Shown piece after piece: positions 1-10,203 of a stretch of 64,000 nucleotides of DNA (position 1 is its first letter; the number at the start of each line of letters is the position of its first letter). The translations under genes and the position numbers were made by a program. The stretch comes from Anniella stebbinsi (lineage: Eukaryota > Chordata > Lepidosauria > Squamata > Anniellidae): NCBI GenBank assembly GCA_029215795.1, contig JARDYH010000002.1, positions 272,374,310 through 272,438,309 of the forward strand, given 5' to 3'. Below the pieces are notes generated by a model. It made no database searches and had not been told where the DNA came from. It was given only the letters and a program-made list of their open reading frames with translations.

Positions 1-219
1 GGCTGCCCGCTCCGACTTTAAAAAGGTCGCACTAAATGGCGACTTTTTTAAAGTCGCAGAAAGGCATTTAATTCGATATGCCTTCACATTGGCGGCTTTG
101 GCATGTAAACAAAGATGAGTCCAGTGCGAAATCATATCGACCGCTTGTTTAGAGGGTTCCCCCTAAGCGTACAGTCAAGGAGGAGGAAACCTCTTATTTA
201 GAGGCACCCTATGTCTATA
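1..219. mobile_element. Harbinger-like MITE, right-hand part
   Basis: The right end reads TTTAGAGGCACCC followed by TAT. This matches the right end of the element at 37840-38186 (TTGTAGAGGCACCC, then TAT). The interior has related short words such as GTAAACAAAG and CpG-rich GCG steps. The window may open close to the left terminus, because it begins GGCTGCC, similar to the family's GGGTGCC terminus. No coding capacity is visible. The class (3-bp target site, terminus starting with GG) is inferred from the better copies. Confidence 0.4.
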
Positions 220-373
220 TTTCCAACTAAGCTGAATTATTTTTTCACCCAGGTATGTTCAGGTGCACATGCATAGGCTCCAAACAAGGCACATACGCAG
301 TCATCCTTATAGGCTTTTCTCTGGGAGCCACCATAGAGCTCCTGCAACTGCAACAGTGCTACAGTGTCTAAAG

Positions 374-457
374 CAGGGGTGGATGACTTGTGGCCCTCCA
401 GATGTTTTGGCCTACAATTCCCAGGGCTGATGGAGAGCCACATATTGCCCATCCCTG
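374..457. mobile_element. Short hAT-type palindromic MITE
   Basis: Termini CAGGGGTGG and CCATCCCTG form imperfect inverted repeats around the words CCCTCCAGATGTTTTGG and TACAATTCCCAGGGCTGATGG. This word set is typical of a very common squamate MITE. Related copies lie at 21500-21624, 32861-33317 and 52549-52654. Flanking octamers GTCTAAAG and AGCTAAGG agree at 5 of 8 positions, as expected for an old 8-bp target duplication. This copy is internally shortened. Confidence 0.55.
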
Positions 458-1854
458 AGCTAAGGGTATCTTTGTCTTAGAATAGGACTATGTGCCCAAA
501 GACTTGGTAATGCCTTTAATGCCTTTAATGCTTTAATATCAACCTAGAGGCAATAATAAAGTTTCAGCTTTGATTGCAACATATGGAAATATATATAAAG
601 TGAAACTACAGGCTGCCAAATTAAGGAGGCAGTTAAGTATAAACTGTAACTCTGTCAAGCGGCACAAAACTAAAATGTTTTTTAAAATATTTTATCTCTA
701 TATTTCTCTTATTGATAGTTAGTGTAAAATCTTCCCCCCACCTGCAGATATGGCGGCAGGGGGGTCTTGATTATTTCTGAAATCTGTTTATTTACAGCTT
801 CAGGAAAATGGGATGTTAACCTTAAGTAATTCCAGGGTCAAATGTGACTCTTTCACATTGGAGACCTGTTGGGATGAAGTAAGAAAGCATAGCCTTGAAA
901 AGTAATAAAAAGCAGCTATAACAATAGATAACTGTACAACTTTGCAGGTAAGAGCAAGGCACTGAAAAAGCTGAGGAAACAATGGTAACGTGAAGTAGAT
1001 TAAAAAGAACACCATAATGGCTACTATACTTTTGAATCTCAGTTCAGAGATCTTTGGGTGCCGCACAGACGTTTGGCATGACTACTTATGCATTGGTAAT
1101 AGCTGCATGTTGTTGCACCATGTGGTGAAGGGGCAGGCAGACATCAAGCTGACATGATCTGCCTTGATTTTTTACTTGAACCTCAAGATCCACCAGCCAG
1201 AGTCTGCTGTGAGCAGGGGTTGGGGGATGATAGAATTAAGGAACATGGTGCCTTTTGGTTTTCAGTGCCATAATTGAGTTCACAGTTCTCTTGCACAAAA
1301 ATCAGTTCCTAGATTTCAGCAGTCTAATTTTGCTTGTGAGGGACATCCTGCTGTTGTTGCTATTGTTGAACAATTGGGAATCAGACACTTTTGGGGATCT
1401 ACTGGGAATCACCCAGAAATTTACCAGTATATACTGATCTACTTTCTTCCCACCCCCTGATGTAGTGTATCACCCATTCAAACATGTAGTGTTCATGAGG
1501 ATTACTTTGGCTGGATGTGCATCTGGTTGTGTAGGCACATCCAATTCTCATCATGCATAGACTCCTTATTGATGTACAGAGACATGTAACTGGGGTTCTG
1601 TTTTACATGCAGTTCCTGATTGAGTAAAGGGAATCACACACAGGAGCAGCGATGTGTAGAGCTTTTTGAAGTTCTTTTAACTTCTTTGCAAATTCTTTCA
1701 GGAGTTTCATTTGGTCCAAATCCACCTCAGATTTCCCCCAAGGAGTAAAGCACAACTTCCTGTATGTTCTCAAATGCTGACACAAAAACCTCAAAATGTG
1801 TTCAATGTTAGTCCTTCATAAGGTAGATCCATTGAAATGAATGGGATGACTGGA
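458..1854. other. AT-rich intergenic DNA, no feature recognised
   Basis: I see no gene, repeat terminus or long open frame with recognisable protein features here. The short open frames (60 to 90 codons) have no domain-like content. Confidence 0.5.
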
Positions 1855-1920
1855 ATTGGATACCACCCCTCATCTCTGGACAAAAAAAGGGAGAAACAAG
1901 TTCTCAGGATGCTCAGGATG

Positions 1921-1950
1921 TGTTGTTTTTAAGGCCTTCTTCAGGGGTCT
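1921..1950 (-). ncRNA. Decayed hammerhead-ribozyme-like motif in Penelope 3' region
   Basis: On the minus strand the core CTGAAGA (1938-1944) is followed by AGGCCTT, the first arm of stem II. It aligns with the better-preserved motif near 55785-55840. The second arm and the GAAA core are lost here. Hammerhead motifs are established components of Penelope-like element terminal repeats. This copy is surely inactive. Confidence 0.3.
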
Positions 1951-2039
1951 GTAATATTAAAATGCATTAAATTATGTTTGCAGGGATAACACATAACATA
2001 GATAAAATATTTTATATGTTTAGAGGTTAGTTAGGCATA

Positions 2040-3296
2040 TTGCCACAAAGGCCTATGCCCATATGTAAAGTTTTTTTTTTCAGGCCTGGTTTTGGTACGG
2101 AAACAGCCTTGGTCGCCCTGTATGATGACCTATGTCAGGAGAAAGACAGGGGGAGTGTGACTCTGTTGATTCTCCTTGATCTCTCAGCGGCTTTCGATAC
2201 CATCGACCATGGTATCCTTCTGGGACGACTGGCTGAGTTGGGAGTGGGAGGCACTGCATTGCAGTGGTTCCGCTCCTACTTGGTGGGTCGGCTCCAGAAG
2301 GTGGTGCTTGGGGAACATTGCTCGGCCCCGTGGATTCTCCAGTATGGGGTTCCGCAGGGGTCAGTTTTGTCCCCCATGCTGTTCAATATCTACATGAAAC
2401 CGTTGAGTGCAGTCATCCGGAGTTTTGGAGTGCGTTGTCATCAGTACGCTGATGACACACAGCTCTATTTCTCCTTTTCATCTTCATCAGGTGAGGCTGT
2501 GGATGTGCTGAACCAGTGCCTGGCTGCGACAATGGACTGGATGAGGGCTAATAAACTGAAACTCAATCCAGACAAGACTGAGACGCTGTTGGTGGGTGGT
2601 TCCGCTGACCGGATGGAGGGTGTTCAACCTGTTCTGGATGGGGTTGCACTCCCCTTGAAGGAGCGGGTTCGTAGCTTGGGGGTTCTCCTAGAACCATCTC
2701 TGTCACTTGAGGCGCAGGTGGCCTCAGTGGCACGGAGTGCCTTCTACCAACTTCGGTTGGTGGCCCAGCTACGTCCCTATCTGGACAGGGATAACCTGGC
2801 TTCAGTTGTCCATGCTCTGGTAACCTCCAAGTTAGATTACTGCAATGCACTCTACGTGGGGCTGCCTTTGAAGGTGGTCCGGAAGCTGCAGCTTGTGCAA
2901 AATGCAGCGGCCAGATTGATAACTGGAACCAGTAGGTTCGAACATATAAGACCTACTCTGGCCCGCTTGCATTGGCTGCCTGTATGTTTCCGAGCCCGGT
3001 TCAAGGTGCTGGTTTTAACCTATAAAGCCTTACACGGCTTGGGACCACAATACCTGATGGAATGCCTTTCCCGACATGAACCTACCCGAACACTACGTTC
3101 AACATCTAAGGCCCTCCTCCGAGTGCCTCCTCCGAGGGAAGCTCGGAGGTCGGCAACAAGAGAGAGGGCCTTCTCTGTGGTGGCTCCCCAATTGTGGAAC
3201 GATCTCCCTGATGAGGCCCGCCTGGCACCAACATTGTTATCTTTTCGGCGCCAGGTCAAGACTTTCCTCTTCTCTCAGGCATTTGGCAATATCTGA
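2040..3296 (+). CDS. L2 LINE reverse transcriptase, C-terminal part
   Basis: The frame is 418 codons without a stop. The first dozen or so residues come from host Penelope sequence and poly-T; LINE homology starts at about GFGTETALVALYDDL. The product would be the RNA-directed DNA polymerase used for target-primed reverse transcription. Visible motifs: DLSAAFDTIDH (motif A aspartate, residue about 50), GVPQGSVLSPMLFN (about 103-116), YADDTQLYF (catalytic YADD, about 137), LNPDKTE (about 176), then the family's C-terminal region with LDYCNALYVGLP and APQLWNDLP. A full L2 ORF2 also has an N-terminal AP-type endonuclease and the first RT motifs; both are missing through 5' truncation. With no promoter or native start codon it is not expected to make working protein. 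Confidence 0.85.
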   Translation: MPQRPMPICKVFFFRPGFGTETALVALYDDLCQEKDRGSVTLLILLDLSAAFDTIDHGILLGRLAELGVGGTALQWFRSYLVGRLQKVVLGEHCSAPWILQYGVPQGSVLSPMLFNIYMKPLSAVIRSFGVRCHQYADDTQLYFSFSSSSGEAVDVLNQCLAATMDWMRANKLKLNPDKTETLLVGGSADRMEGVQPVLDGVALPLKERVRSLGVLLEPSLSLEAQVASVARSAFYQLRLVAQLRPYLDRDNLASVVHALVTSKLDYCNALYVGLPLKVVRKLQLVQNAAARLITGTSRFEHIRPTLARLHWLPVCFRARFKVLVLTYKALHGLGPQYLMECLSRHEPTRTLRSTSKALLRVPPPREARRSATRERAFSVVAPQLWNDLPDEARLAPTLLSFRRQVKTFLFSQAFGNI

Positions 3297-3519
3297 GGAG
3301 CCTGGGGTTGTTTTGTTTTGTTTTTGTAGTTTTTTTGAAGTGTTCAAGTGGTTTTTAAATGTACAGATTGTGTGTATGTTGTATGTTTTTGCTGTTTTAA
3401 TTTTTGTATATTGTTTTTAATTGTTTTTAATCCTACGTAAACCGCCCAGAGAGCTTCGGCTATGGGGCGGTATACAAATGTAATAAATAAATAAATAAAT
3501 AAATAAAATAAATAAATAA
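2083..3519 (+). mobile_element. L2-clade LINE, 5'-truncated, young
   Basis: This is a 5'-truncated LINE inserted in the Penelope-like element. It begins within the reverse transcriptase, keeps an open frame to the stop at 3294-3296, and has a short 3' UTR that folds as ACCGCCC ... GGGCGGT near 3440-3472. It ends in a run of ATAAA units (3480-3519). The same hairpin-plus-tail signature recurs at 20038-20200 (minus) and 22382-22516 (plus). The intact frame suggests recent insertion compared with the other L2 copies here. No clear target duplication was found. Confidence 0.85.
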
Positions 3520-4039
3520 AATATGAAGGCTCTGGGGCCTGTCATTAAAACTTGTATCAATCATATAAAAACATTTTTAACAAAAGTATAATATACAGAT
3601 TCTTACTTGATAAGAGATGTCTGCAGAAATACTCCTAACAGGATGATAGTCTCCTATGATAATTACTAGTGACTGGGAAAAATAATCATTCCAGGGCCTT
3701 CCTTATATTCTAATTCATTTTTTCTCATTGTTTTGTCATTGGGGGTGGGGGGTGGGGCTCTGCCAGGTGCTTCCATGTAGCAGTGATAAGTGCAAGGTCT
3801 CAAAATACGTCATTACTGCTATCCTTATTGCTATTATGTGGGAGTCACTGCAGGTAATTGCTGAGTCACAGGAGTGGCAAGAATTCAAGATCTAAGTTCA
3901 AGCCACGTGGATTCATCGTTTTTAACCTCAGGATCCATTCTATTTTGTTTCTTAATAGCAGTTCATTGTCTTGTCTATTCAGTTTTTCCAGAGCCCAAAA
4001 CTTTACGTCGGCAAAAGAATGATGTTGTGCTGAAAAGTG

Positions 4040-5402
4040 ATCTGCTAAAGGAGCACCTGATCTGTTGTTCTTAAAGTTGCTGTGGTGCTCTCCTATACGT
4101 TTTTTCAGAGGTCCAATTGTTTTGCCTTTACACTGGATGGCGTAGATGACAAAAGTACTGTTGCAGGTGGTGAAATGTTTGAGGAAATATCTTTGCTAAT
4201 CAGATGGCTGTTTGAATTCGGTGACTTTGAGGGTGTATTTACAGTAGCAGCAGTGTCCACAGGGATGATGATCCTTGGGTATGGAAGCACCGGGTAAAAA
4301 AATTGGGTAAACTTCTGCCATGGTCTTTGAATTCACTTCTGATTAAAAGATGTCTAATGTTCCTGGTTCTTTTAAAGGAGACCGTAAGTTTTTCCTGGTA
4401 CCCTGGGATATGTTGGACAATGTGCCAGTGTCTTCTTATGCTTCCTTGAAGATGATTTGTTATATGGTCATACGTTAGACTGCAGTTGATTTGGTCTGGG
4501 ACTGTTAGATTCTTTTTTGATAAAAACTCTGTGATTTTTCCTCTGCCTTTTTGAGGCCTTGTGAGATTACAGCATCGGGATACCCTCTCTGTTTTAATTG
4601 CACAGACAGTGTCTGTGATTCCTGTCTGAAATCTGATGCCTTGGAACAGTTACGCTTAAATCTTAGAAACTGTCCATATGGGAGATTGTTTCTTAAAGAA
4701 TAGGGATGGGAACTATTGTATCTAAGATATCTAGAAACATTGGTGGGTTTTCTAGAGATGGAGGTGATAAGAGATGTTCTCCCGCCTTCACTTTTAGATC
4801 TAGGAAATGAATTTCTCTGGTGTTGAACTGGATGTCAGATTTAATATTGTCATTCTTAGAATTTACTCACGTTATAAACTGTTGTAGATCTTCCCTATCC
4901 CCCCGCCAAATGGAAAATACATCATCAATATATCTCAACTATATCAGAAGATGTTTTGCATTTTGCCCCACTGATGAGAAAAAATCTTTTTCGTAATCTG
5001 CCATATACAGATTGGCTACCTCTGGAGCTATGGGACAACCCATGGCTACTCCCTTGATTTGCCAGCAAAATTTGTTGTTAAATTGGAAATAATTCCTGCA
5101 TAAGGCTATTTCTGCAAGGGAGAGAAGGAAATGAGTAGGGGGAACCCATATTCACCCTCTGTTATATATCCCAGGCTGGACCCCTCACGCAGGGTGTTTG
5201 TTATCTCCCTGGCAATAACAGCAGTCAGATCATTCTTACATACCCGATAGGACACAATGTCTGCTAATTGATGAAGGACCTCTTGTTTATAGTCAGTGCT
5301 GTTTTGAATCACAATCACTCCCCCTTTGTCTGCTTCTTTTATGACTATGGAGTCATTAGCTAAGTCCAGCAGAATCTTCTTTTCCTCATGATTGATGTTA
5401 TG
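4040..5402 (-). pseudogene. Penelope-like RT and GIY-YIG endonuclease remnants
   Basis: Minus-strand translation gives, in order: a segment with KEADKGGVIVIQNSTDY (about 5340-5260); a junction near 5110-5160 where the fingers and palm region expected in the family is missing; GVAMGCPIAPEVANLYMADY (about 5051-4992); YIDDVFSIW (4932-4906); a long connection region; and FVIYAIQCKGKTIG with RIGEHHSNF (about 4165-4070), which fits a Penelope-type GIY-YIG endonuclease. Frameshifts and stops separate the pieces. The order and motifs identify the family, but the gene is not functional. Confidence 0.75.
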
Positions 5403-6173
5403 CTAGGGGCGAGTTGTTGTTTTTCGAGTCTTCTCAAGGTCTTGTAGCACCAGTCTTTCGAAGACTTGTATTGCCAGCTTGACTAGGGCAGGAGGCATAA
5501 ATTTAGAGGTGGGTCTAAAACGTGTTTCAATGTCCGTGAATCTGGACATGTTGGACCCAAAATATTGCCATAATTTGATGTTACAAAAGAACCAGAAAAG
5601 ATCTAATCTTGTTTGTACTGGATCATGTCGGGGAGTGGGTTCAAAGGAAAGTCCTTTATCCAGAACAAGTTGCTCTGCAGAGGAACGTCTTCTTTTCGAC
5701 CATCTGGGAGGTGAGGTATATCTGGTTGTTCTTTTTTTTTGTGGCTGCTGGAAGGAAACTCCCACCTGCAATTTGTTTTGTCTTCCAAAAAAGTGAAAGG
5801 ATGTTGTAGAATCGAATTCACTCGTGCAGGTGGAATTCCCTTCAGAGCATGGTTCTGAGATGTCTGGATGCAGGGCGAAGGCCACTCTTTTTGGCTTTTT
5901 GTAAAGCCAGGGATTTACTTTATTTGTGGCATAATCATTTTCGTCTCTCTGGAATTTCTTGTATTTAAAAGCTTTAAGCTCTTCATGAAACAGTTTTAGT
6001 TCCTTATCTAGTGTGGCAAATTTTTGCTCTGTCTCATCTCTGGCCAGTTTCTTTTTGTAAGAGTCATGGGACCGATCTACACCAAGCAGGATACAACACT
6101 TTGAAAACATTTTGAAAACTGTATATGGAGTGTGTCCTGAACCCCAACAGTTGTCACTACTGTTATAAACCAT
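5403..6173 (-). pseudogene. Penelope-like ORF, N-terminal region
   Basis: A 256-codon open frame upstream of, and in the same orientation as, the RT remnants. It is lysine/arginine-rich with a charged stretch near residues 40-75 (DETEQKFATLDKELKLF) and a basic patch (WSKRRRSS) near 155. Penelope-like proteins have a poorly conserved basic N-terminal region ahead of the RT, which fits the position. I recognise no enzymatic domain. The start at 6173 is the first in-frame ATG after the duplicated word ACCATTTTAAA (6171-6188) and may not be native. Confidence 0.55.
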
Positions 6174-6180
6174 TTTAAAC

Positions 6181-7726
6181 CATTTTAAAGCAGTAGTGTA
6201 GATCCTGCCATGATCATGCTATCTCAGGCAGCACAAGAGAGCAGCTTGATTCTGGCTATTCCAGATTCCGAATATTCCTCCATTAACAGGCAGAGAGTAG
6301 GATGAGATCATTGTAAAATGCAGGGATAAAGGGGCCACTGACCAGCTTTGTTGATGTGGTTGTTTATCTTCAAATATCTCTCTCCTTAGTAGTTCATTTA
6401 TCCAGGAGGTTGTCTATATGTGGGGAAAGCCCTACGGTGACTGTAGATCTGCGCTACATTGGTTAGACGCTGCAGCCACAGCTTCACAGCCACTGTGGAG
6501 CTTTCCTGCGATGCTGCGGTTTGAAAAATTCAGGGACTTTTTCAAATGGAGCGATGTCAATATGGTGCTTCCACTTTCTGACATCTCTCTGGGTCAACCT
6601 GGGGGCAGTGCCTGGTGGAAGGCGACCAGCGATTGGTCGCCTTTCACCATGATGAGGGCGGAGGTGGCTATGGTACCCAGATGGCCACCCAGAAACCCTC
6701 ACTCCCTTCTCAGCTTCAGGATTACCTGACACCACCCTGGGAGAGGGAAAGTGTGGCATTTCAGAGGGAAGCAGCGTCAATCCGGCTCCATGAAGATAGC
6801 CCCCAGCTCTCCCTACTCACAACAATTTGGGGGGTAATTAGCATTTGAAGGGAGAGAATGATCCACTGAAGCAAGAGAGAAATGGAAAGTAACAACAGAA
6901 AAAGAGTATGCCAGCCAGTGGGTCTTCTTCCTGCAAGTATTTGAGTGCTTTATTTGCTTGTCAGGAGCTGGGCCTGGGGAGCATTCCAATATTATCAGCA
7001 GAGGGCTGCTCTTTTACATGGAACTCAACAGAGCTCTGGAAATCCAGGGAACTGCCCCAAGCTGAGATGTAGCTGTCCATCAGTCATACAATGAAGAAGG
7101 TGTTCACTTCTTAACATGTTCTTTCATACACACACACAGACAGGTATTAAAATGGTAGAATTTTTGAGTCAGCCCTAGAGAGTGAGAGGATAGAAAGAGA
7201 ATTGTGTCTACCTTCTCCCTTGCAGTAAAACAACAAACAATCCTAAAAACTTTGTTCCTTACTGTTGTAATAAATAATGCAAAATGGTCCTATCTGTTCA
7301 GAAAACTGCCAGAAAGGACTCTGTAGCAATAAAGATAAATCTAATAAGGCCCTAATTAAATTGCATAATTTAATGAGGATGAGAATAAGGGATTCCTAAA
7401 AGTCACTTCCAAATATGTCAGAAAGAGTTCTAATGGAAGGAATGATGAGTCAGCATAATATAAACCATAATAAGCAAATGATAATAATGGTGGCTACAAA
7501 ATATTAGCTCGCTAGATATAGAATTAAGCAAAACATGCTGTGATATGTAGCAAATGTCTTTACATTTCCACCCCATTAAATACTAAGTTACAGTTGCTTG
7601 AAGTAAGTATTAGAGAATAGTTACCTTAGACAATTCTCTCAATGAGCCACTCTTAGTGCTTCTGTGGCAGCAAAGTGGCATTTACATTTAAACATGGATA
7701 AATAAACACAGTGAGGCAGCTCACAT
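6181..7726. other. Intergenic DNA with a small hairpin
   Basis: No gene or named repeat is recognised. A hairpin GGCGACCA / TGGTCGCC lies at about 6620-6642 inside a moderately GC-rich stretch (6400-6830), which could be an old DNA transposon whose ends I cannot define. The remainder is AT-rich. Confidence 0.4.
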
Positions 7727-7768
7727 GATCCTTCTCCTCTCAATTCTATCTTCATGATGACTTTGTGA

Positions 7769-8583
7769 TAGGCTGACCAGGTGGCTCGGGATTTCCCGGT
7801 CCTAACCGGGAATCCAGAGGCCAACCGGGCCAACCGGGGGAAAACCGGGGTGGCGGGGGGTCACGCGGCGGTGGCAGCGAGACCCGGTGGAGGTGGAGGA
7901 GCCCGGGAAGCGGACGCCCCTGCAGGTAAGCACGAAGGGGGGCACTTACCTGCTGGGGCAGCCGCTTCCTGGGCTCCTCCGCCACCTTTGCCGCCGCTGC
8001 CGGGCTCGTAAGGCCAGAGGCCGCGCGGAACAGGCAGGAGAGGGCCGGATCCGGAAGTGACATAACCGGCCCTCTCCCGCCTCTTCCGCGCAGCCTCTGG
8101 CCTCCTTGGGGCTCAATCGTGATGGCGATGAGCCCTGAGGAGCCCGGACGCCCACGCCCGTCTCTTCCGCGTGGGCGTCCGGGCTCCTCGAGGCTCGTCG
8201 CCATCGCGACGAGCCCCAGAAAGGCCAGAGGCCGCGCGGAAGAGACGGGAGAGGGCCGGTTACGTCACTTCCGGATCCGGCCCTCTCCCGCCTCTTCCGT
8301 GCGGGCGGCGATAGAGGACCCCGCGCGGCCGCGCGGGCGACGGAGGACCCGGCGCGGCTGCGCGGGCGGTAGCAGAGGACCCGGCGCAGCCGCGCGGGCG
8401 ATGGAGGACCCGGCGCAGCCGCGCGGGCAGCAACAGAGGAACCCGCGCGGCCGCGTGGGCGACAGAGGAACCCGGCGGTAGGTCCAGGCTGGGTTTTTTT
8501 TGGGGGGGTGGCTTGGTGGGGGGGGGTTGTTTTGGGGGGGCGGGGGGGACCGGGATTTTTACTTTTAAAATCTGGTCAGCCTA
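7769..8583. mobile_element. GC-rich hAT-type non-autonomous element
   Basis: Terminal inverted repeats TAGGCTGACCAG and CTGGTCAGCCTA are bounded by a perfect 8-bp target duplication, CTTTGTGA (7761-7768 and 8584-8591). The 815-bp interior is very GC- and CpG-rich and made of inverted segments. GAGGGCCGG with GGATCCGG blocks appear in both orientations near 8040-8080 and 8245-8290, with GGAAGTGAC and TTACGTCACTTCCGG words. CAGGTAAG (7923-7930) faces CTTACCTG (7945-7952). Open frames inside are by-products of composition. The termini are the same type as those of the 320-bp hairpin MITE family. Confidence 0.8.
8312..8480 (+). repeat. GC-rich tandem repeat, about 31-bp unit, five copies
   Basis: Five imperfect units of the form GAGGACCCGGCGCGGC(T)GCGCGGGCG plus a variable linker lie inside the hAT-type element just before its right arm. 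Units differ by a few substitutions and linker length. Confidence 0.7.
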
Positions 8584-8660
8584 CTTTGTGATGTAGGTTA
8601 ACCTGAGAGTTAGTGACTGGCCCAAAGTCACCCAGTGAGCTTCATCATTGAGAGCAGTGC

Positions 8661-9002
8661 AGGATGGTGCCAAATCATCAGTATTGAAGACGGACACATT
8701 TGCCAATCCAGTAGGCTTTTGTGTATGGGACGGGAGGGCTCCCCACCTCTTGATTTTTGCCTCAGGCAGGAAATTGGACTTGGGGTGGGGGGCTAGTGAA
8801 CAGTGCGGAGGCAGCCTCCCCTGTAGGTAGGCACTTTCAGTTCATGGTGACCTTTAATGGCCAGACATATTTCTGGTGACCTTTAATGGCTGGACATATT
8901 TCTTACAGGGAACACTAGCAGCTTCCCTCACTGCATGTCCGCATGCTTCCTGAGCCCACAGTTTGGGCTTTACATTGGTAGCTCCTTGTAAACTTTGTAT
9001 AT
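8661..9002. other. Intergenic DNA with a short direct repeat
   Basis: Nothing gene-like is seen. A direct repeat of GGTGACCTTTAATGGC occurs at about 8847 and 8875, each followed by GACATATTTCT. Confidence 0.5.
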
Positions 9003-9562
9003 GAGCCGATCTACACGCTAGGTTTCTAACATTTTATAAGGGTTATGAAAACTCTTTGGGCCACATGACACATTCCTTATAACGTTGTATATCTGAGGTT
9101 TTTTGAAACTCACTTCAGTTATATACAACGGTTTCACTTTTAATAAATCATTTTAAGTAAAATAATGTGTCCTTCCTTACTGTTTGTGATTCATGGGGGC
9201 AGTGCTTCGTTTACTGGTGCCCAAATACTTAGCAGTTGATTGGTGGGGAAATGGGCGAGTGAACTACAACAACCACAATTCTTAGCCCTATACTTGCTAG
9301 AGAATGACAGAAGAACAAAGGAGGAAGTGGGTGACTGAACTACAATGCCCACAATGCCTTGCCCTAAACTCATTGTAAAAATGAAAGAGATAGAGACAGG
9401 GGAGAAGAGTGTGTGACTGCACACACTGCTTTGAAGACTGAAGAAGTTTTCTCCTGTAACGTGAGTACTCAGTAATGTGGCCTAAGACGTTTTAGAACGC
9501 ACCTATTTGGAACATTTTAAAATACTATTTAAAACGTTCCAAGGGACTGTGTAGATAGGCTC
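9003..9562. mobile_element. Harbinger-like non-autonomous DNA transposon
   Basis: Left terminus GAGCCGATCTACAC and right terminus GTGTAGATAGGCTC are inverted repeats. A 3-bp TAT duplication (9000-9002 and 9563-9565) flanks them. The 560-bp interior has inverted words (AACGTTGTATAT with ATATACAACG at 9083-9131; TTTAGAACG with AACGTTCC) and no coding potential. A 3-bp target site and a terminus starting with G fit PIF/Harbinger-type MITEs; the superfamily is inferred. Confidence 0.6.
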
Positions 9563-9735
9563 TATGTGTCAGGTCCTTTTCAAGTTCAGTATAAAGTACC
9601 AGCAGACCTGGCCTGTAGACTTTTAAGCAACCAGCCAGAAAATCAATTAGAGTGCTCCCAGCAATGTTGAATTACTGTTTAAAGCGAGCAAATGTGATCT
9701 GAGTCCTGATCTCTCATCAGCACCCCCTCTTGTGA

Positions 9736-9784
<49 letters not shown>
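9736..9784 (+). repeat. (CAT)n microsatellite
   Basis: Uninterrupted trinucleotide run of about 16 units. Confidence 0.95.
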
Positions 9785-9786
<2 letters not shown>

Positions 9787-9914
9787 GGGATTGCCTTAAT
9801 CATCGCTATTTCAATAATACTCCTGTGTTCAGCAATTGAGACTCCTCTTTCATTGGTGCCTTAGGTTTATTTAGAAATTGTTCTATTTAAATAGCAGTTC
9901 AGGGCTATTGGCAA

Positions 9915-10035
9915 GGCTGCACCCTGAGGAGGAAAGTCGCTTTGGCTGAAACATCAGCTCTGCTGATGAATGAAATGGGTGTGCTGAAGCAGTGCAATAA
10001 ATGAGGCTGAAATAAAAGTGCATTAGATTTTGCCC
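9915..10035 (+). mobile_element. Possible Penelope-like element 3' terminus
   Basis: CTGAGGA (9924-9930), then CTGAAACATC and the hairpin CATCAGC-TCT-GCTGATG (9952-9968), then AATAAATGAGG and GAAATAAAAGTGC. This word order resembles Penelope-like terminal regions carrying a hammerhead core. No coding part is adjacent, so the assignment is tentative. Confidence 0.3.
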
Positions 10036-10203
10036 ACACCTAGAGATGTGCGAATGTTAGCAGCAGGTAAAGAAAGTGCTGGTATGGATTTATAAAGGAC
10101 TCCAAAAGCAAATCTTTATAATGTTCCATAGCATAGCAGGAACTGGGAACATCAGTAAAACAAGCTGAAATGAAGCAATGCAGGACAAGATTCCCCTTCC
10201 CCA

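Larger units (their letters stand above)
1855..6180 (-). mobile_element. Penelope-like retroelement, copy 1 (split by L2)
   Basis: Reading leftward, this element carries an N-terminal open frame (6173-5403), reverse-transcriptase remnants with a YIDD catalytic box (about 4921-4932), a GIY-YIG-like endonuclease segment (about 4118-4165), and a 3' noncoding region ending near 1855. Penelope-like elements encode one protein with reverse transcriptase and usually a C-terminal GIY-YIG endonuclease. A plus-strand L2 occupies 2083-3519 inside the 3' part. The flanks of the L2 rejoin when compared with a second copy at 55735-57795. The RT is internally deleted and has several stops, so the element is dead. 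Left and right limits are approximate. Confidence 0.8.
7727..8660 (-). mobile_element. tRNA-derived SINE (Sauria-like), split by hAT element
   Basis: The right part (8592-8660) reads GTGACTGGCCCAAAGTCACC and CAGTGAGCTTCAT, the body of a Sauria-type SINE in reverse orientation. The left part (7727-7768) holds the matching ATTCTATCTTCATGATGACT segment. The hAT-type element 7769-8583 sits between them, flanked by the exact octamer CTTTGTGA. Removing one octamer and the element rejoins the SINE body. Compare with the more complete copies at 35912-36170 and 54481-54709. Confidence 0.65.

Noticed and set aside
2563..2850. 95-codon minus frame
   Set aside because: Antisense shadow of the L2 reverse transcriptase.
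5479..5796. 105-codon plus frame
   Set aside because: Antisense shadow of the Penelope-like ORF.
8119..8481. 120-codon frame in the GC-rich element, also 150-codon minus frame 7752-8204
   Set aside because: Proline, arginine and glycine content follows from CpG-rich palindromes on both strands; no domain and no start context.
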